This document shows, piece after piece, positions 23,581 through 32,505 of a stretch of 45,216 nt of DNA. The stretch is from NCBI RefSeq assembly GCF_023227745.1, contig NZ_JALKBX010000017.1, positions 1 through 45,216 of the forward strand, given 5' to 3'. The notes beneath the pieces were generated by a model. That model did not search any database. It was not told the origin of the DNA and saw only the letters and a list, made by a program, of their open reading frames with translations. The translations under genes and the position numbers were made by a program. How positions within the stretch are numbered: position 1 is the first letter of the stretch; each line of letters begins with the position of its first letter. This DNA is from Natroniella acetigena. Its GTDB lineage: Bacteria; Bacillota; Halanaerobiia; Halobacteroidales; Halobacteroidaceae.

Positions 23581-24579
23581 ATGGAATTTATTGAGGAGAT
23601 TTATCAGCAAGCTAGAAGTGAAAAGAAGCGAATTGTTCTTCCGGAGGGCACGGATTCTAGAATGGTTAAAGCTACTCCTATTATTCTAGAAGAAGAAATT
23701 GCAGAAGTTATTTTGCTTGGAGAGGAGGATGTAATTAAGCAGGTTGCTGCAGACAATGATGTTGACTTATCTGGAGCGGAGATTATCGATCCTTCACAGT
23801 CAGAAAAGATTGAAGAGTATGCTCAAACTTATTATGAGTTAAGAGAGCATAAAGGAATTAGTTTAGAAGAAGCTAAAGAGCAGGTAACTGATCCTTTATA
23901 CTTTGGCTCATTAATGGTTGAAAATGGGGATGCAGATGGGAAGGTAGCAGGTGCTGAAAATAGTACTGGTAATGTATTAAGAGCAGCTATTAGGGTAATT
24001 GGTACTGCTGAAGGTATTTCAGTAATCTCTGGTTCCTTTATTATGATTGTTCCTGATGATGATTTCGGTGAGGATGGTTTATTTGTCTTTGCTGATTGTG
24101 CTGTTAATCCTGATCCAACAACTGAGCAATTAGCTGAAATTGCAGTTTCATCTGCTAAAACTGCTGCTGACTTGGCTAAAATTGATCCTAAAGTAGGAAT
24201 GCTATCATTCTCTACTAATGGTAGTGCTCAACATGAATTGGTCGATAAGGTTAAGGAGGCTACCAAGATGGCTAAGGAGATTAATCCTGAGCTGCAAATT
24301 GATGGTGAAATGCAGGCAGATACTGCTATTGTACAAGCAGTTGCTCAAAAGAAATGGCCTGAAAGTGATCTTGCAGGGGAAGCAAATGTCTTAGTTTTCC
24401 CAGATTTACAAGCAGGAAATATTGCTTATAAACTGGTTCAAAGATTGGCACAAGCGGAAGCAATTGGCCCTGTATTACAAGGGATTGCTAAGCCAGTAAA
24501 TGACTTATCACGAGGTTGTAGTGTAGAGGATATTGTAAATGTAACATCAATTACTGCTGTTCAAGCACAAAACTGTTAA
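23581..24579 (+). CDS. pta: Phosphate acetyltransferase
   Basis: The 332-residue short-form enzyme converts acetyl-CoA and phosphate to acetyl phosphate. Signatures are KRIVLPEGTDSRMV near the start, VAGAENSTGNVLRAAIR (usually AGA..TT), DCAVNPDPTTEQLAEIA, and in the last third FPDLQAGNIAYKLVQRL with GPVLQGIAKPVNDLSRG. Length and motif order are complete. It sits 62 bp before ackA, and together they yield ATP and acetate. The ribosome site GGAGGGGGA is strong. Confidence 0.96.
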   Translation: MEFIEEIYQQARSEKKRIVLPEGTDSRMVKATPIILEEEIAEVILLGEEDVIKQVAADNDVDLSGAEIIDPSQSEKIEEYAQTYYELREHKGISLEEAKEQVTDPLYFGSLMVENGDADGKVAGAENSTGNVLRAAIRVIGTAEGISVISGSFIMIVPDDDFGEDGLFVFADCAVNPDPTTEQLAEIAVSSAKTAADLAKIDPKVGMLSFSTNGSAQHELVDKVKEATKMAKEINPELQIDGEMQADTAIVQAVAQKKWPESDLAGEANVLVFPDLQAGNIAYKLVQRLAQAEAIGPVLQGIAKPVNDLSRGCSVEDIVNVTSITAVQAQNC

Positions 24580-24641
24580 ATAATTAAATTTATAATTGTA
24601 AATAAAAAATAAACTTCACTAAAAATAGGGAGGATTAAATT

Positions 24642-25835
24642 ATGAAAATCTTAGTAATTAATAGTGGAAGTTCTTCAATCAAGTATCAGTTATTCAATAT
24701 GGAAAATGAGGAAGTATTAGCGAAAGGTCTAGTAGAAAGAATTGGGATTGATGGTTCTTGCTTAGAGCAGGAAACAAATGAAGGTGAAGTAATTGAAATA
24801 GAGACTGAAATTGAGAATCACTCTGTAGGAATGGAGTTAGTAATTGATTCATTATCTGATGACGAGAATGGTGTTATTACTGAAGTAAAAGAAATAGCTG
24901 CAGTAGGTCATCGAGTAGTTCAGGGAGGAGATTCCTTTTCTGAATCAGTAGTAATTGACGATGATGTTAAGGATGAGATTGAAAGGTGGGCTAGCTTAGC
25001 TCCTTTGCATAATCCACCTAATTTAATGGGAATTGAGGTTTGTGAAAAGTTAATGCCTCATGCATCACAAGTTGCTGTTTTTGATACGGCTTTCCATCAA
25101 ACAATGCCTGAAGAGGCGTATATGTATGCTTTGCCTTATGAGCTTTATGAAAAGTATGGAATTCGTCGTTATGGATTCCATGGAACATCACATAAGTTCG
25201 TTGCAGAGTCTGTTGCAGAGGAATTGGGAGAGGATCTAGAAGATTTAAAGGTAATTACTTGCCACTTAGGAAACGGTGCTAGTGTGACTGCTGTAAATGA
25301 TGGAAAATCTCACGATACAAGTATGGGTCTTACTCCTTTAGAAGGTTTAATAATGGGAACAAGATGTGGGGATATAGATCCAGCAGCGGTTCCATTTATT
25401 ATGGAAAAGGAGGACTTATCACCAGAAGAGGTTGATAGTCTAATGAATAAGGAGAGTGGTTTATTAGGTCTATCTGGAGTTAGTAGTGATATGAGAGATA
25501 TTGGAGAAGCTGCTAATAATGGAAACGAAAGAGCAGAGTTAGCACTGAAAGCCTTTAATTATCGGGTTAAGAAGTATATTGGTTCCTATGCAGCTACAAT
25601 GAATGGAGTAGATGCAATTGTCTTTACAGCAGGAATTGGAGAGAATGCAATTGGACTTAGAGAAGCAGTCTGTGAAGAGCTAGATTATTTAGGAGTTAAG
25701 ATTGATAAAGAAAAGAATGATGTAAGAGGAGAGATTGCAGAAATAAGTGCTGATGATTCAGAAGTTAAGGTGTTTGTAATTCCAACAAATGAAGAGCTAG
25801 TTATAGCCCAAGACACTGAAAAATTAGTAGGCTAA
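24642..25835 (+). CDS. ackA: Acetate kinase
   Basis: 397 residues, ASKHA fold. It makes ATP and acetate from acetyl phosphate. The start MKILVINSGSSSIKYQLF is the adenosine/phosphate-1 motif. GHRVVQGG, FDTAFHQTMP, YGFHGTSHKFV (the catalytic His), HLGNGASV, GLIMGTRCGDIDPA (usually TRSGD), GLLGLSGVS and VFTAGIGENA follow in the canonical order. TRCGD has Cys for the usual Ser, a mild change. It is the last gene of the pta-ackA pair. Confidence 0.97.
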   Translation: MKILVINSGSSSIKYQLFNMENEEVLAKGLVERIGIDGSCLEQETNEGEVIEIETEIENHSVGMELVIDSLSDDENGVITEVKEIAAVGHRVVQGGDSFSESVVIDDDVKDEIERWASLAPLHNPPNLMGIEVCEKLMPHASQVAVFDTAFHQTMPEEAYMYALPYELYEKYGIRRYGFHGTSHKFVAESVAEELGEDLEDLKVITCHLGNGASVTAVNDGKSHDTSMGLTPLEGLIMGTRCGDIDPAAVPFIMEKEDLSPEEVDSLMNKESGLLGLSGVSSDMRDIGEAANNGNERAELALKAFNYRVKKYIGSYAATMNGVDAIVFTAGIGENAIGLREAVCEELDYLGVKIDKEKNDVRGEIAEISADDSEVKVFVIPTNEELVIAQDTEKLVG

Positions 25836-25849
25836 TTTTATAAAACTTC

Positions 25850-25879
25850 TTGACAAGGACTTAGTTTCTATATTATAAT
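25850..25879 (+). promoter_or_regulatory. Promoter of yceD-rpmF
   Basis: TTGACA at 25850-25855 and TATAAT at 25874-25879, 18-bp spacing, between ackA and the DUF177 gene. No terminator hairpin was seen after ackA, so read-through is possible. Confidence 0.8.
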
Positions 25880-25932
25880 GAATTTGTTATTCTATTGATG
25901 ATGGGATAGAGGCAATTAGTAGAGGTGATTAA

Positions 25933-26409
25933 ATGAAAGTAAATATTGCAGAAATCAAGGATGACCTTGGAGCAATGATGACAGTCGAAATGCCAATAGC
26001 TTTAAACAATAAGCTAATTGAAGAACAAAAAATTACAGTTGTTGATCCCAGTAGCCTTGAGTTAAAGATTATCAACTCTGAAGGTGAGTATGTTGTTGTT
26101 GGGACTGCCTCTTTATCATTACAAGCAATTTGTAGTCGCTGTCTAGAGAAGTTTAAGCGGAGTTTGGAATTTGAAATTAAAGGAGAAGTTCCAGAAGAAG
26201 AAGTTGAGGATGTGGAACTTGATATTAGTAATATTTTAGTTGAACATATTAGGTTAGCTACTCCAATGAAATATATCTGCGATGAGGATTGCCAAGGGCT
26301 ATGTCCAAATTGTGGAAAGAATTTAAATGAGGAAGACTGTGATTGTATAATGCATAAGGTTGATCCTAGATTAGCAAAACTAGAAAAATTACTACCTGAT
26401 AAAGAATAA
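25933..26409 (+). CDS. yceD: YceD/DUF177 family protein
   Basis: 158 residues. The family is recognised by its position directly before rpmF and by CSRCLEKFKR in the middle and CDEDCQGLCPNCGKNLN near the C-terminus, with a final CDC. The two Cys clusters suggest a zinc site. The role of DUF177 is linked to 23S rRNA and L32 in bacteria and plants, but its biochemistry is not settled to my knowledge. The start ATG follows AGAGGTGATT. It is cotranscribed with rpmF, 39 bp downstream. Confidence 0.88.
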   Translation: MKVNIAEIKDDLGAMMTVEMPIALNNKLIEEQKITVVDPSSLELKIINSEGEYVVVGTASLSLQAICSRCLEKFKRSLEFEIKGEVPEEEVEDVELDISNILVEHIRLATPMKYICDEDCQGLCPNCGKNLNEEDCDCIMHKVDPRLAKLEKLLPDKE

Positions 26410-26448
26410 ACATCATAGTAGTTCAATTTAGTAGAGGAGGTGTTTTTT

Positions 26449-26616
26449 ATGGCAGTACCTAAGAGGAGGACTTCTAAAACGCGCAAAAGAAAGAGGAGAA
26501 CTCATTGGAAATTAAATGCTCCTAACTTGGTTGAATGTCCTCAATGCCATGATTTCAAGTTATCACATCGTGTTTGTCCAGAGTGTGGATATTACAAAGG
26601 TAAGAAGGTTAAGTAA
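26449..26616 (+). CDS. rpmF: 50S ribosomal protein L32
   Basis: 55 residues. [17 protein letters not shown] is the conserved basic start, followed by [15 protein letters not shown] and [19 protein letters not shown] and CPEC form the four-Cys zinc ribbon of the Zn-binding (C+) type of L32. The start ATG lies behind a strong AGAGGAGGTG site. It is shorter than common length cut-offs. The next genes are the fab cluster, as in many Firmicutes. Confidence 0.97.
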   Translation: MAVPKRRTSKTRKRKRRTHWKLNAPNLVECPQCHDFKLSHRVCPECGYYKGKKVK

Positions 26617-26633
26617 ATATAGTGAATAGATGA

Positions 26634-26668
26634 AAAGAGTAGGGGAGATAAAGCCTTACTCTTTTTTT
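26634..26668 (+). terminator. Terminator after rpmF
   Basis: AAAGAGTAGGG pairs with CCTTACTCTTT (one mismatch), followed by a run of seven T. Confidence 0.85.
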
Positions 26669-26691
26669 ATTTTGTAACATATGTTAGAAGA

Positions 26692-26871
26692 TAGTTGACA
26701 ATTTACGGTTTACAGTTTATAGTTAAAAGTCAAGAGATTAAAAATTTAAGATTTCTGAAAAGCGATATATCAAAATGGCTAGACTGGTTTTAGATTTAAT
26801 GTTTTAATGTTCTTTCTTTGTCAACCGTTAACTGTACACTGATATTTAGTGGCTCTTGCCACTAAATATCA
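26692..26871. repeat. Heptamer-arm element with a right cap hairpin
   Basis: The left arm in 7-bp steps is TAGTTGA CAATTTA, CGGTTTA CAGTTTA, TAGTTAA. The right arm is GTCAACC GTTAACT GTACACT. The right cap TGATATTTAGTGGC-TCTT-GCCACTAAATATCA spans 26840-26871. There is no left cap. It fills most of the 26617-26990 gap; the fapR promoter starts 28 bp after it. Confidence 0.8.
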
Positions 26872-26899
26872 TATATTAATAAAAATAACCTAATTTCTC

Positions 26900-26961
26900 T
26901 TGCACTTAGGGATAAAATTATATATAATACTAAGTGGAAGAAAATTAGTACCTGGTCTTAA
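26900..26961 (+). promoter_or_regulatory. fapR promoter with FapR box
   Basis: TTGCAC (26900-26905) and TATAAT (26923-26928), spaced 17 bp, form the promoter. TTAGTACCTGGTCTTAA at 26945-26961 closely matches the known FapR operator (TTAGTACCTGATACTAA type). It lies just past the transcription start, where bound FapR would block the cluster. Malonyl-CoA or malonyl-ACP is the known inducer in this family. Confidence 0.85.
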
Positions 26962-26990
26962 TATAAGGTTTCAATAGGTGGTAATAATAA

Positions 26991-27569
26991 ATGGGTAGAT
27001 TGAGAAAAGCTGAGCGCCAGAATAAATTACGGGATAAATTAAAGGAGAATCCATTTTTAGTCGATAAAGAGTTGGCTGAAATGTTTGAGGTCAGTATTCA
27101 AACTATTCGCCTAGATAGAATGGAATTGGGAATACCTGAAGTACGTAAGAGAACTAAAATGGTAGCTAAACAGGCTTATTCTAAAGTTAAGTCTGTACAA
27201 AGTGGAGAAATTATTGGTGAACTAGTAGATATTGAGCTTGATCAAAATGGTCTTTCTATTTTAGAGGTTACTGAAGAGCTTTGTTTGGAAAAGACAAAAA
27301 TTATGCGGGGACATCATATTTTTGCTCAAGCTAATTCACTAGCTGTAGCGATAATTGATACTGATGTAGCTTTGACGGGTTCAGCAGATGTTAGATATAA
27401 TAGACCGGTTTATATTGGAGAAAGATTGAAGGCTAAGGCTAGAGTAGATAAAGCAAAAGAGAATAAATTTTATGTTAACGTAGAAACTAAGGCAAGCGAA
27501 GATATAGTTTTTAGGGGAGAGTTTATAATTTTTTCAGTTGACGATGACCCTGATCGTAAGGAGGTTTAG
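26991..27569 (+). CDS. fapR: Fatty acid/phospholipid synthesis regulator FapR
   Basis: 192 residues. The N-terminal helix-turn-helix (RQNKLRDKLKENPFLVDKEL, then LAEMFEVSIQTIRLDRMELG) precedes a linker helix and a hot-dog fold domain that binds malonyl-CoA. RGHHIFAQANSLAVA and ALTGSADVRYNRPV are the signature segments of that domain. It represses the fab and pls genes and is released by malonyl thioesters. Its own box lies at 26945. The gene ends 4 bp before plsX. Confidence 0.95.
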   Translation: MGRLRKAERQNKLRDKLKENPFLVDKELAEMFEVSIQTIRLDRMELGIPEVRKRTKMVAKQAYSKVKSVQSGEIIGELVDIELDQNGLSILEVTEELCLEKTKIMRGHHIFAQANSLAVAIIDTDVALTGSADVRYNRPVYIGERLKAKARVDKAKENKFYVNVETKASEDIVFRGEFIIFSVDDDPDRKEV

Positions 27570-27573
27570 AGTA

Positions 27574-28572
27574 TTGAGGATTGCTGTTGATGCAATGGGT
27601 GGAGATTATGCACCACAGGAGATAGTTAAAGGTGTCATGGAAATTATTAATGAGTGTAATGGTCAAATAATTTTAGTTGGCCCAGAGGATAGATTGGAGG
27701 AAGAACTTAAGCAATATTCTTTTTCGAAAGAAAAAATAGAAATTCATCATGCCTCAGAAATGATTGGGATGAATGAATCTCCTGCTAAAGCATTACGGAA
27801 GAAGAAAGATTCAACTATTGCAATAGGTACGAGATTGGTTAAAGAAGGAGAAGTTGATGGTTTTGTATCTGCAGGAAATACTGGAGCAGTAATGGCAGGT
27901 GGTCTATTTAATATTGGTCGAATAGAAGGGGTTAAAAGACCAGCAATTGGTGCTGTATTTCCAACACTTAAAGAGCGAACTTTAGTCTTAGATGCAGGGG
28001 CCAATGTAGATAGCAAGCCTGAACATTTATTTCAACAAGCAGTAATGGGTCAAATTTATGCTGCTGAAATCTTACATAAATCGAATCCTAAAGTTGGCTT
28101 ATTGAGTATTGGTGAAGAGGAAAAGAAAGGTAATGAATTGATTTTGAATGTTCATCAAATGCTAAAAGAGAGAGATGATATAAATTTTGCTGGGAATATT
28201 GAAGGAAGAGACATCTTTACTGGAGAATATGATGTAGTGTTAACTGATGGATTTGTGGGTAATATAGTACTAAAGACATCGGAAGGCTTAGTTAAGAGTT
28301 TATTTAAAATTATTAAGCAGGAGATTGAAGCAAGTTGGTTGACTAAATTAGGTGGTTTATTATTAAAACCTGCTTTTAGTAGAGTTAAAAAGAAGATGGA
28401 TTATACAGAGTATGGTGGTGCTCCTTTATTAGGAATTAATGGAATAGTAATTATTAGTCATGGTAGTTCGAATGCCAAAGCAATTAAGAATGCAATAAAA
28501 ATTGCCCAAGAATCGATCGAAGCTAGATTGATTGATTCAATAAAAGCTAATATTGATGGAAGGACTGATTAA
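27574..28572 (+). CDS. plsX: Phosphate acyltransferase PlsX
   Basis: 332 residues from TTG 27574, chosen because AAGGAGG (27558-27564) precedes it and the product then begins MRIAVDAMGGDYAPQEIVKG as in the family. It makes acyl phosphate from acyl-ACP for PlsY. FVSAGNTGAVMAG, FPTLKERTLVLDAGANVDSK, DGFVGNIVLKTSEG and GGAPLLGINGIVIISHG are typical. It is the second gene of the FapR-controlled cluster. Confidence 0.95.
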   Translation: MRIAVDAMGGDYAPQEIVKGVMEIINECNGQIILVGPEDRLEEELKQYSFSKEKIEIHHASEMIGMNESPAKALRKKKDSTIAIGTRLVKEGEVDGFVSAGNTGAVMAGGLFNIGRIEGVKRPAIGAVFPTLKERTLVLDAGANVDSKPEHLFQQAVMGQIYAAEILHKSNPKVGLLSIGEEEKKGNELILNVHQMLKERDDINFAGNIEGRDIFTGEYDVVLTDGFVGNIVLKTSEGLVKSLFKIIKQEIEASWLTKLGGLLLKPAFSRVKKKMDYTEYGGAPLLGINGIVIISHGSSNAKAIKNAIKIAQESIEARLIDSIKANIDGRTD

Positions 28573-28577
28573 TAGTT

Positions 28578-29573
28578 ATGAAGCAGGAATTAAGAAGGGC
28601 CAAGATTGCAGGGATTGGTTCATTTGTACCAGAAAATGTAATGACAAATATTGATTTAGAAGGAATAGTTGATACTGATGCTGAATGGATTATAACCAGA
28701 ACAGGAATTGAAGAGAGAAGAATAGTCGAGGAGGAAGTTACTACTTCTGATTTGGCTTATCAGGCAGCAACAGCTGCATTACAGGATGCTGATTTAGATG
28801 TAGAGGATTTAGATCTGATCTTAGTAGCTACTTCAACTCCTGATTATCTTGGATTTCCTTCAACAGCCTGCATATTACAAGATAAGCTAGGGGCTGAAGG
28901 AATTCCAGCTTTTGATTTGGCTGCTGCGTGTACAGGCTTTATTTATGGTATATCAGTAGCAACTCAGTATATAGAAACAGGTGCTTATGATAATATTTTA
29001 GTCGTTGGTGCTGAAACTTTTTCTAAGATAATTGATTGGGAAGATAGAGGAACATGTATCTTATTTGGCGATGGTGCTGGAGCTGTGGTCTTACAACCGA
29101 CTGATTCTGCTGGAATCTTATCTAACTCTTTAGGTGCTGATGGTTCTAAAGGTGAAGTTTTAAAGATTCCAGGTGGTGGTTCAAAGCGACCTTTTTCTCA
29201 AGGAGTACTTGAAGAACGGGCACATTATGTTGAAATGGATGGTAATCCTGTCTTCAAATTTGCTGTTAGAATTTTAGGTAAAGCGGCTAAGGAAGCATTA
29301 CAGCAAGTAGGGTTGAGTAGTGAAGATATTGATTATTTAATTCCACATCAGGCCAATATTAGAATTATTGATGCTGCTAGAAAAAGACTTGATTTAACTG
29401 AAGAACAGATTTATGTTAATCTTGATAGGTACGGAAATACTTCTGCTGCTTCAGTTCCACTGGCCTTGGATGAAGCTGTGCGAGAAGGAAAGATAAAAGA
29501 AGGCGATATTATTGTGTTAGTTGGATTTGGAGCTGGATTAACTTGGGGAGCAACAGTCATAGAATGGTCATAA
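28578..29573 (+). CDS. fabH: 3-oxoacyl-ACP synthase III
   Basis: 331 residues. It condenses acetyl-CoA (or branched starters) with malonyl-ACP to begin fatty acid synthesis. The triad is Cys118 in AAACTGFIYG, His in LIPHQANIRI and Asn in YGNTSAASVP. TRTGIEERRI near the start and GFGAGLTWGA at the end are typical. It follows plsX by 5 bp; its ribosome site GGAAGG is 13 bases away and thus weak, consistent with coupling to plsX. Confidence 0.96.
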   Translation: MKQELRRAKIAGIGSFVPENVMTNIDLEGIVDTDAEWIITRTGIEERRIVEEEVTTSDLAYQAATAALQDADLDVEDLDLILVATSTPDYLGFPSTACILQDKLGAEGIPAFDLAAACTGFIYGISVATQYIETGAYDNILVVGAETFSKIIDWEDRGTCILFGDGAGAVVLQPTDSAGILSNSLGADGSKGEVLKIPGGGSKRPFSQGVLEERAHYVEMDGNPVFKFAVRILGKAAKEALQQVGLSSEDIDYLIPHQANIRIIDAARKRLDLTEEQIYVNLDRYGNTSAASVPLALDEAVREGKIKEGDIIVLVGFGAGLTWGATVIEWS

Positions 29574-29589
29574 AGGGGGAAATATAAAA

Positions 29590-30537
29590 ATGATAAGGAC
29601 AGAATTATGCGAACTATTAGACATCGAATATCCTATTATCCAAGGAGGAATGGCTTGGGTTGCAACCGGAGAGTTAGCGGCTGCTGTTTCGGAAGCTGGT
29701 GGGTTAGGTATTATTGGAGCAGGAAATGCACCGGCTGATGCAGTTAGGGAGGAGATTCAAAAGGTTAAACAGACAACAGACAAACCATTTGGAGTTAATG
29801 TTATGTTACTATCACCTCATGTTGATCAGGTGATGGAAGTTATTGTAGAAGAAGAAGTGGCTGTTGTAACTACTGGTGCTGGTAATCCTGGTAAATATAT
29901 TAAAGATTTAAAGACAGTTGGGGCCAAAGTTATTCCGGTAGTTCCTTCGGTAGCTTTAGCTAAGAGAATAACTCGGTTTGACGTTGATGCTGTAATTGCT
30001 GAAGGTAATGAATCAGGAGGTCATATTGGTCAGTTGACAACGACGGCTTTAATACCTCAGATTGTTGATGCTATTGATATTCCTGTTATTGCAGCAGGAG
30101 GAGTCGCAGATGGTCGTGGTTTAGCAGCAGTGTTATCATTAGGTGCTGTTGGAGCTCAAATAGGAACTCGATTTGTTTGTGCTACAGAATGTATTGCTCA
30201 TGATAATTATAAGGAAGCTATCATTAAAGCTAAAGATAGAGATGCAATCGTAACGGCTCGTTCTACTGGACATCCTGTTCGGAATTTAAAGAATAAATTG
30301 ACTCGTCAGATTGAAAAGATGGAGCGTGAAGATGCTTCTAAGGATAAGATTGAAGAATTGGGAATAGGTCGTTTAAAGCGAGCTGTGATTGAAGGAGATG
30401 TTGAAGAAGGAACTGTGATGGCTGGACAGGTGGCAGGAATGATTGCTAAAGAAGAATCGGCTGCAGATATTATTGCTGATGTTGTGGCTGTTGCGGAAGA
30501 AGTTTTAGAGAAAAGTTGTGAGTTAATTAGTAATTAG
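29590..30537 (+). CDS. fabK: Enoyl-ACP reductase II (FMN-dependent)
   Basis: 315 residues, TIM-barrel flavoprotein of the FabK/nitronate monooxygenase family. [20 protein letters not shown] at the start, FGVNVMLLSP, AEGNESGGHIGQLTT (with the catalytic His), VIAAGGVADGRG and GAQIGTRFVCATE give the FMN and substrate sites. It reduces the enoyl-ACP double bond with NAD(P)H; no FabI or FabL is in the window. Oddly, the last codons and the TAG stop lie inside a run of 7-bp repeats (TAATTAG), so the C-terminal residues LISN may have been supplied by the repeat. Confidence 0.92.
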   Translation: MIRTELCELLDIEYPIIQGGMAWVATGELAAAVSEAGGLGIIGAGNAPADAVREEIQKVKQTTDKPFGVNVMLLSPHVDQVMEVIVEEEVAVVTTGAGNPGKYIKDLKTVGAKVIPVVPSVALAKRITRFDVDAVIAEGNESGGHIGQLTTTALIPQIVDAIDIPVIAAGGVADGRGLAAVLSLGAVGAQIGTRFVCATECIAHDNYKEAIIKAKDRDAIVTARSTGHPVRNLKNKLTRQIEKMEREDASKDKIEELGIGRLKRAVIEGDVEEGTVMAGQVAGMIAKEESAADIIADVVAVAEEVLEKSCELISN

Positions 30538-30565
30538 TAACTGGTGATTAGTAATTAGTAATCGG
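30524..30565. repeat. Six tandem heptamers across the fabK stop codon
   Basis: Units are TAATTAG, TAATTAG, TAACTGG, TGATTAG, TAATTAG, TAATCGG, contiguous and in register. It resembles one arm of the other heptamer elements without its inverted partner. The fabK stop codon TAG is at 30535-30537, inside the second unit. Confidence 0.85.
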
Positions 30566-30582
30566 TTTTGGAGGGATATATG

Positions 30583-31512
30583 ATGGGAAAAATGGCATTT
30601 ATTTTTCCTGGGCAAGGTTCACAAAAAGTAGGAATGGGAGCAGAATTGGCCCAGGAGTTTGAAGTAACTAAAGAAGTTTTTGAAGAAGCTGATCAAGCCT
30701 TAGATATAGATATATCAGAATTATGCTTTTCAGGGCCAGCAGATGAGTTAAAGGAGACAAGTAATACTCAACCGGCTATTTTGGCTACCAGCATTGGAGT
30801 TTATAAATTATTGTTAGAAAAAGGGCTTGAACCTGATTTAGTTGCAGGACATAGCCTTGGTGAATATTCTGCTTTAGTTGCTGCAGGAGTATTGGATTTA
30901 TCTGATGCTGTTCAATTGGTCAGAAAGAGAGGGCAGTTGATGGCAGCAGCAGACCCTTCTGGAGAAGGAACAATGGCTGCAATTATTGGTCTGGCAGCAG
31001 ATGAGGTGCAGGAAGTTTGTACTGCCGGAAGTAAGTATGGTATAGTTGAAGTAGCTAATTTTAACTGTCCAGGTCAAGTCGTTATTTCTGGCGAGAAGAA
31101 AGCGGTTGAACAGACAGCTGAATTAGCCAAGGAAACTGGGGCCAAAAGAGCAATTATGTTAGATGTTAGTGGACCTTTCCATTCTAGGTTGATGAAATCG
31201 GCTGGGGAGAAGTTGGCCCAAGAATTTGAAAGAATCGAGTTTAAGGAACCTAACTTACCCCTTGTAACTAATGTTAAAGCAGAGATTACAACTGAAGTAG
31301 ATGAGATTAAAGCTGCTTTAATTGAGCAGATTAGTGGTTCAGTACGCTGGGAAGAATCTATTCGTCAAATGATTGATGTTGGTGTAGATACCTTCATTGA
31401 AGTTGGCCCAGGTAGAGTTTTAAAAGGGTTTATGAGAAGGATTGATCGTAGTGTAACAGCATTAAATGTTCAAGATCAACGTTCTTTAGAAAAAACATTT
31501 AAAAAGCTGTAA
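30583..31512 (+). CDS. fabD: Malonyl-CoA:ACP transacylase
   Basis: 309 residues. It charges ACP with malonate. MGKMAFIFPGQGSQKVGMG is the start. The nucleophile Ser is in AGHSLGEYSALVAAG, QLVRKRGQLM carries the conserved Arg, and VSGPFHSRLM the catalytic His. I chose ATG 30583 (7 bases after GGAGGG); ATG 30580 is adjacent and equally in frame. The gene sits between the heptamer run and fabG. Confidence 0.95.
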   Translation: MGKMAFIFPGQGSQKVGMGAELAQEFEVTKEVFEEADQALDIDISELCFSGPADELKETSNTQPAILATSIGVYKLLLEKGLEPDLVAGHSLGEYSALVAAGVLDLSDAVQLVRKRGQLMAAADPSGEGTMAAIIGLAADEVQEVCTAGSKYGIVEVANFNCPGQVVISGEKKAVEQTAELAKETGAKRAIMLDVSGPFHSRLMKSAGEKLAQEFERIEFKEPNLPLVTNVKAEITTEVDEIKAALIEQISGSVRWEESIRQMIDVGVDTFIEVGPGRVLKGFMRRIDRSVTALNVQDQRSLEKTFKKL

Positions 31513-31577
31513 TTTTTAGTTATACAAGATGGTTGATTAGGGAAAATATATAATTAAAGAGCAGGAGAGTGAAAGAA

Positions 31578-32327
31578 ATGTCATTAAAGGGGAAGGTAGC
31601 ACTTGTTACCGGTAGTTCACAAGGGATTGGAAAGGTAATTGCTTTAAAATTGGCTCAAGAGGGTGCTAAATTAGTAATTAATTATCCAGTTGCTAGTGAA
31701 GCTGAAAGTGCTCAGCAGGTAGTAGAAGAGATTGAAGATTTAGGTGCAGAAGCAATTGCTTTGCAAGCAGATGTAACTGCCATGGAAGAAGTGAAGGATA
31801 TGGTTAAAGAAGGAAAGAAGAAATTTGATACGGTTGATATCTTAGTCAATAATGCTGGAATTACTAAAGATAAATTATTACTTAGAATGAAAGAAGAAGA
31901 TTGGGATGCTGTATTAGATGTTAATTTAAAGGGAGCGTTCAATGTCACTAAGGCTGTCAGTAGAACGATGATGAAGCAACGTAGTGGTAGAATTATTAAT
32001 ATAGCGTCTGTTGTTGGCTTAATGGGTAATGCTGGGCAATCTAATTATGCGGCTTCTAAAGCAGGCTTGATTGGATTTACTAAATCTGTTGCTAAGGAGT
32101 TGGCAGCTAGAGGAGTAACTGTCAATGCAATTGCCCCTGGATTTATTGAAACTGCAATGACAGATCAATTATCTGATAAGGTAGTTGAACAGATGCTCAG
32201 TGTGATTCCTGCTAATAGTTTTGGACAGCCAGAAGATGTTGCTGATACAGCTTTATTTTTAGCAAGTGAAGGTGCAAAATATATCACCGGTGAAGTTATT
32301 AGAGTCGACGGTGGAATGACTATGTAA
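31578..32327 (+). CDS. fabG: 3-oxoacyl-ACP reductase
   Basis: 249 residues, classical short-chain dehydrogenase. VTGSSQGIGKVIAL is the NADP-binding TGxxxGIG motif, NNAGITKD the next signature, INIASVVG gives the catalytic Ser, and YAASKAG the Tyr and Lys. NAIAPGFIETAMTD and GEVIRVDGGMTM finish the fold. It reduces beta-ketoacyl-ACP with NADPH. ATG 31578 follows AGGAGAG; the in-frame GTG at 31569 is part of the ribosome site. Confidence 0.96.
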   Translation: MSLKGKVALVTGSSQGIGKVIALKLAQEGAKLVINYPVASEAESAQQVVEEIEDLGAEAIALQADVTAMEEVKDMVKEGKKKFDTVDILVNNAGITKDKLLLRMKEEDWDAVLDVNLKGAFNVTKAVSRTMMKQRSGRIINIASVVGLMGNAGQSNYAASKAGLIGFTKSVAKELAARGVTVNAIAPGFIETAMTDQLSDKVVEQMLSVIPANSFGQPEDVADTALFLASEGAKYITGEVIRVDGGMTM

Positions 32328-32337
32328 GAAAAGCAAT

Positions 32338-32484
32338 GAATAGTGAATATTTAATAGTTAATAGTTGCAGACCTTAAAAAATAAAAAACAAAATAGTCTA
32401 TAGTTAAATTTATATAGTTTCTAATGTTAGGTTTTGAAGTTTGTTTTTAACTATTCATTATTCATTATTAAATATTAACTGATC
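32338..32484. repeat. Heptamer-arm element (AT-rich variant) between fabG and acpP
   Basis: Left arm: GAATAGT GAATATT, then TAATAGT TAATAGT (32338-32365). Right arm: ACTATTC ATTATTC, then ATTATTA AATATTA, ending ACTGATC (32450-32484). The arms are inverted complements in 7-bp register around an ~85-bp core. It ends a few bases before the acpP ribosome site, so it forms most of the fabG-acpP spacer. Confidence 0.8.
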
Positions 32485-32505
32485 TTTTGAAAGGAGGTGA
32501 CAGGA

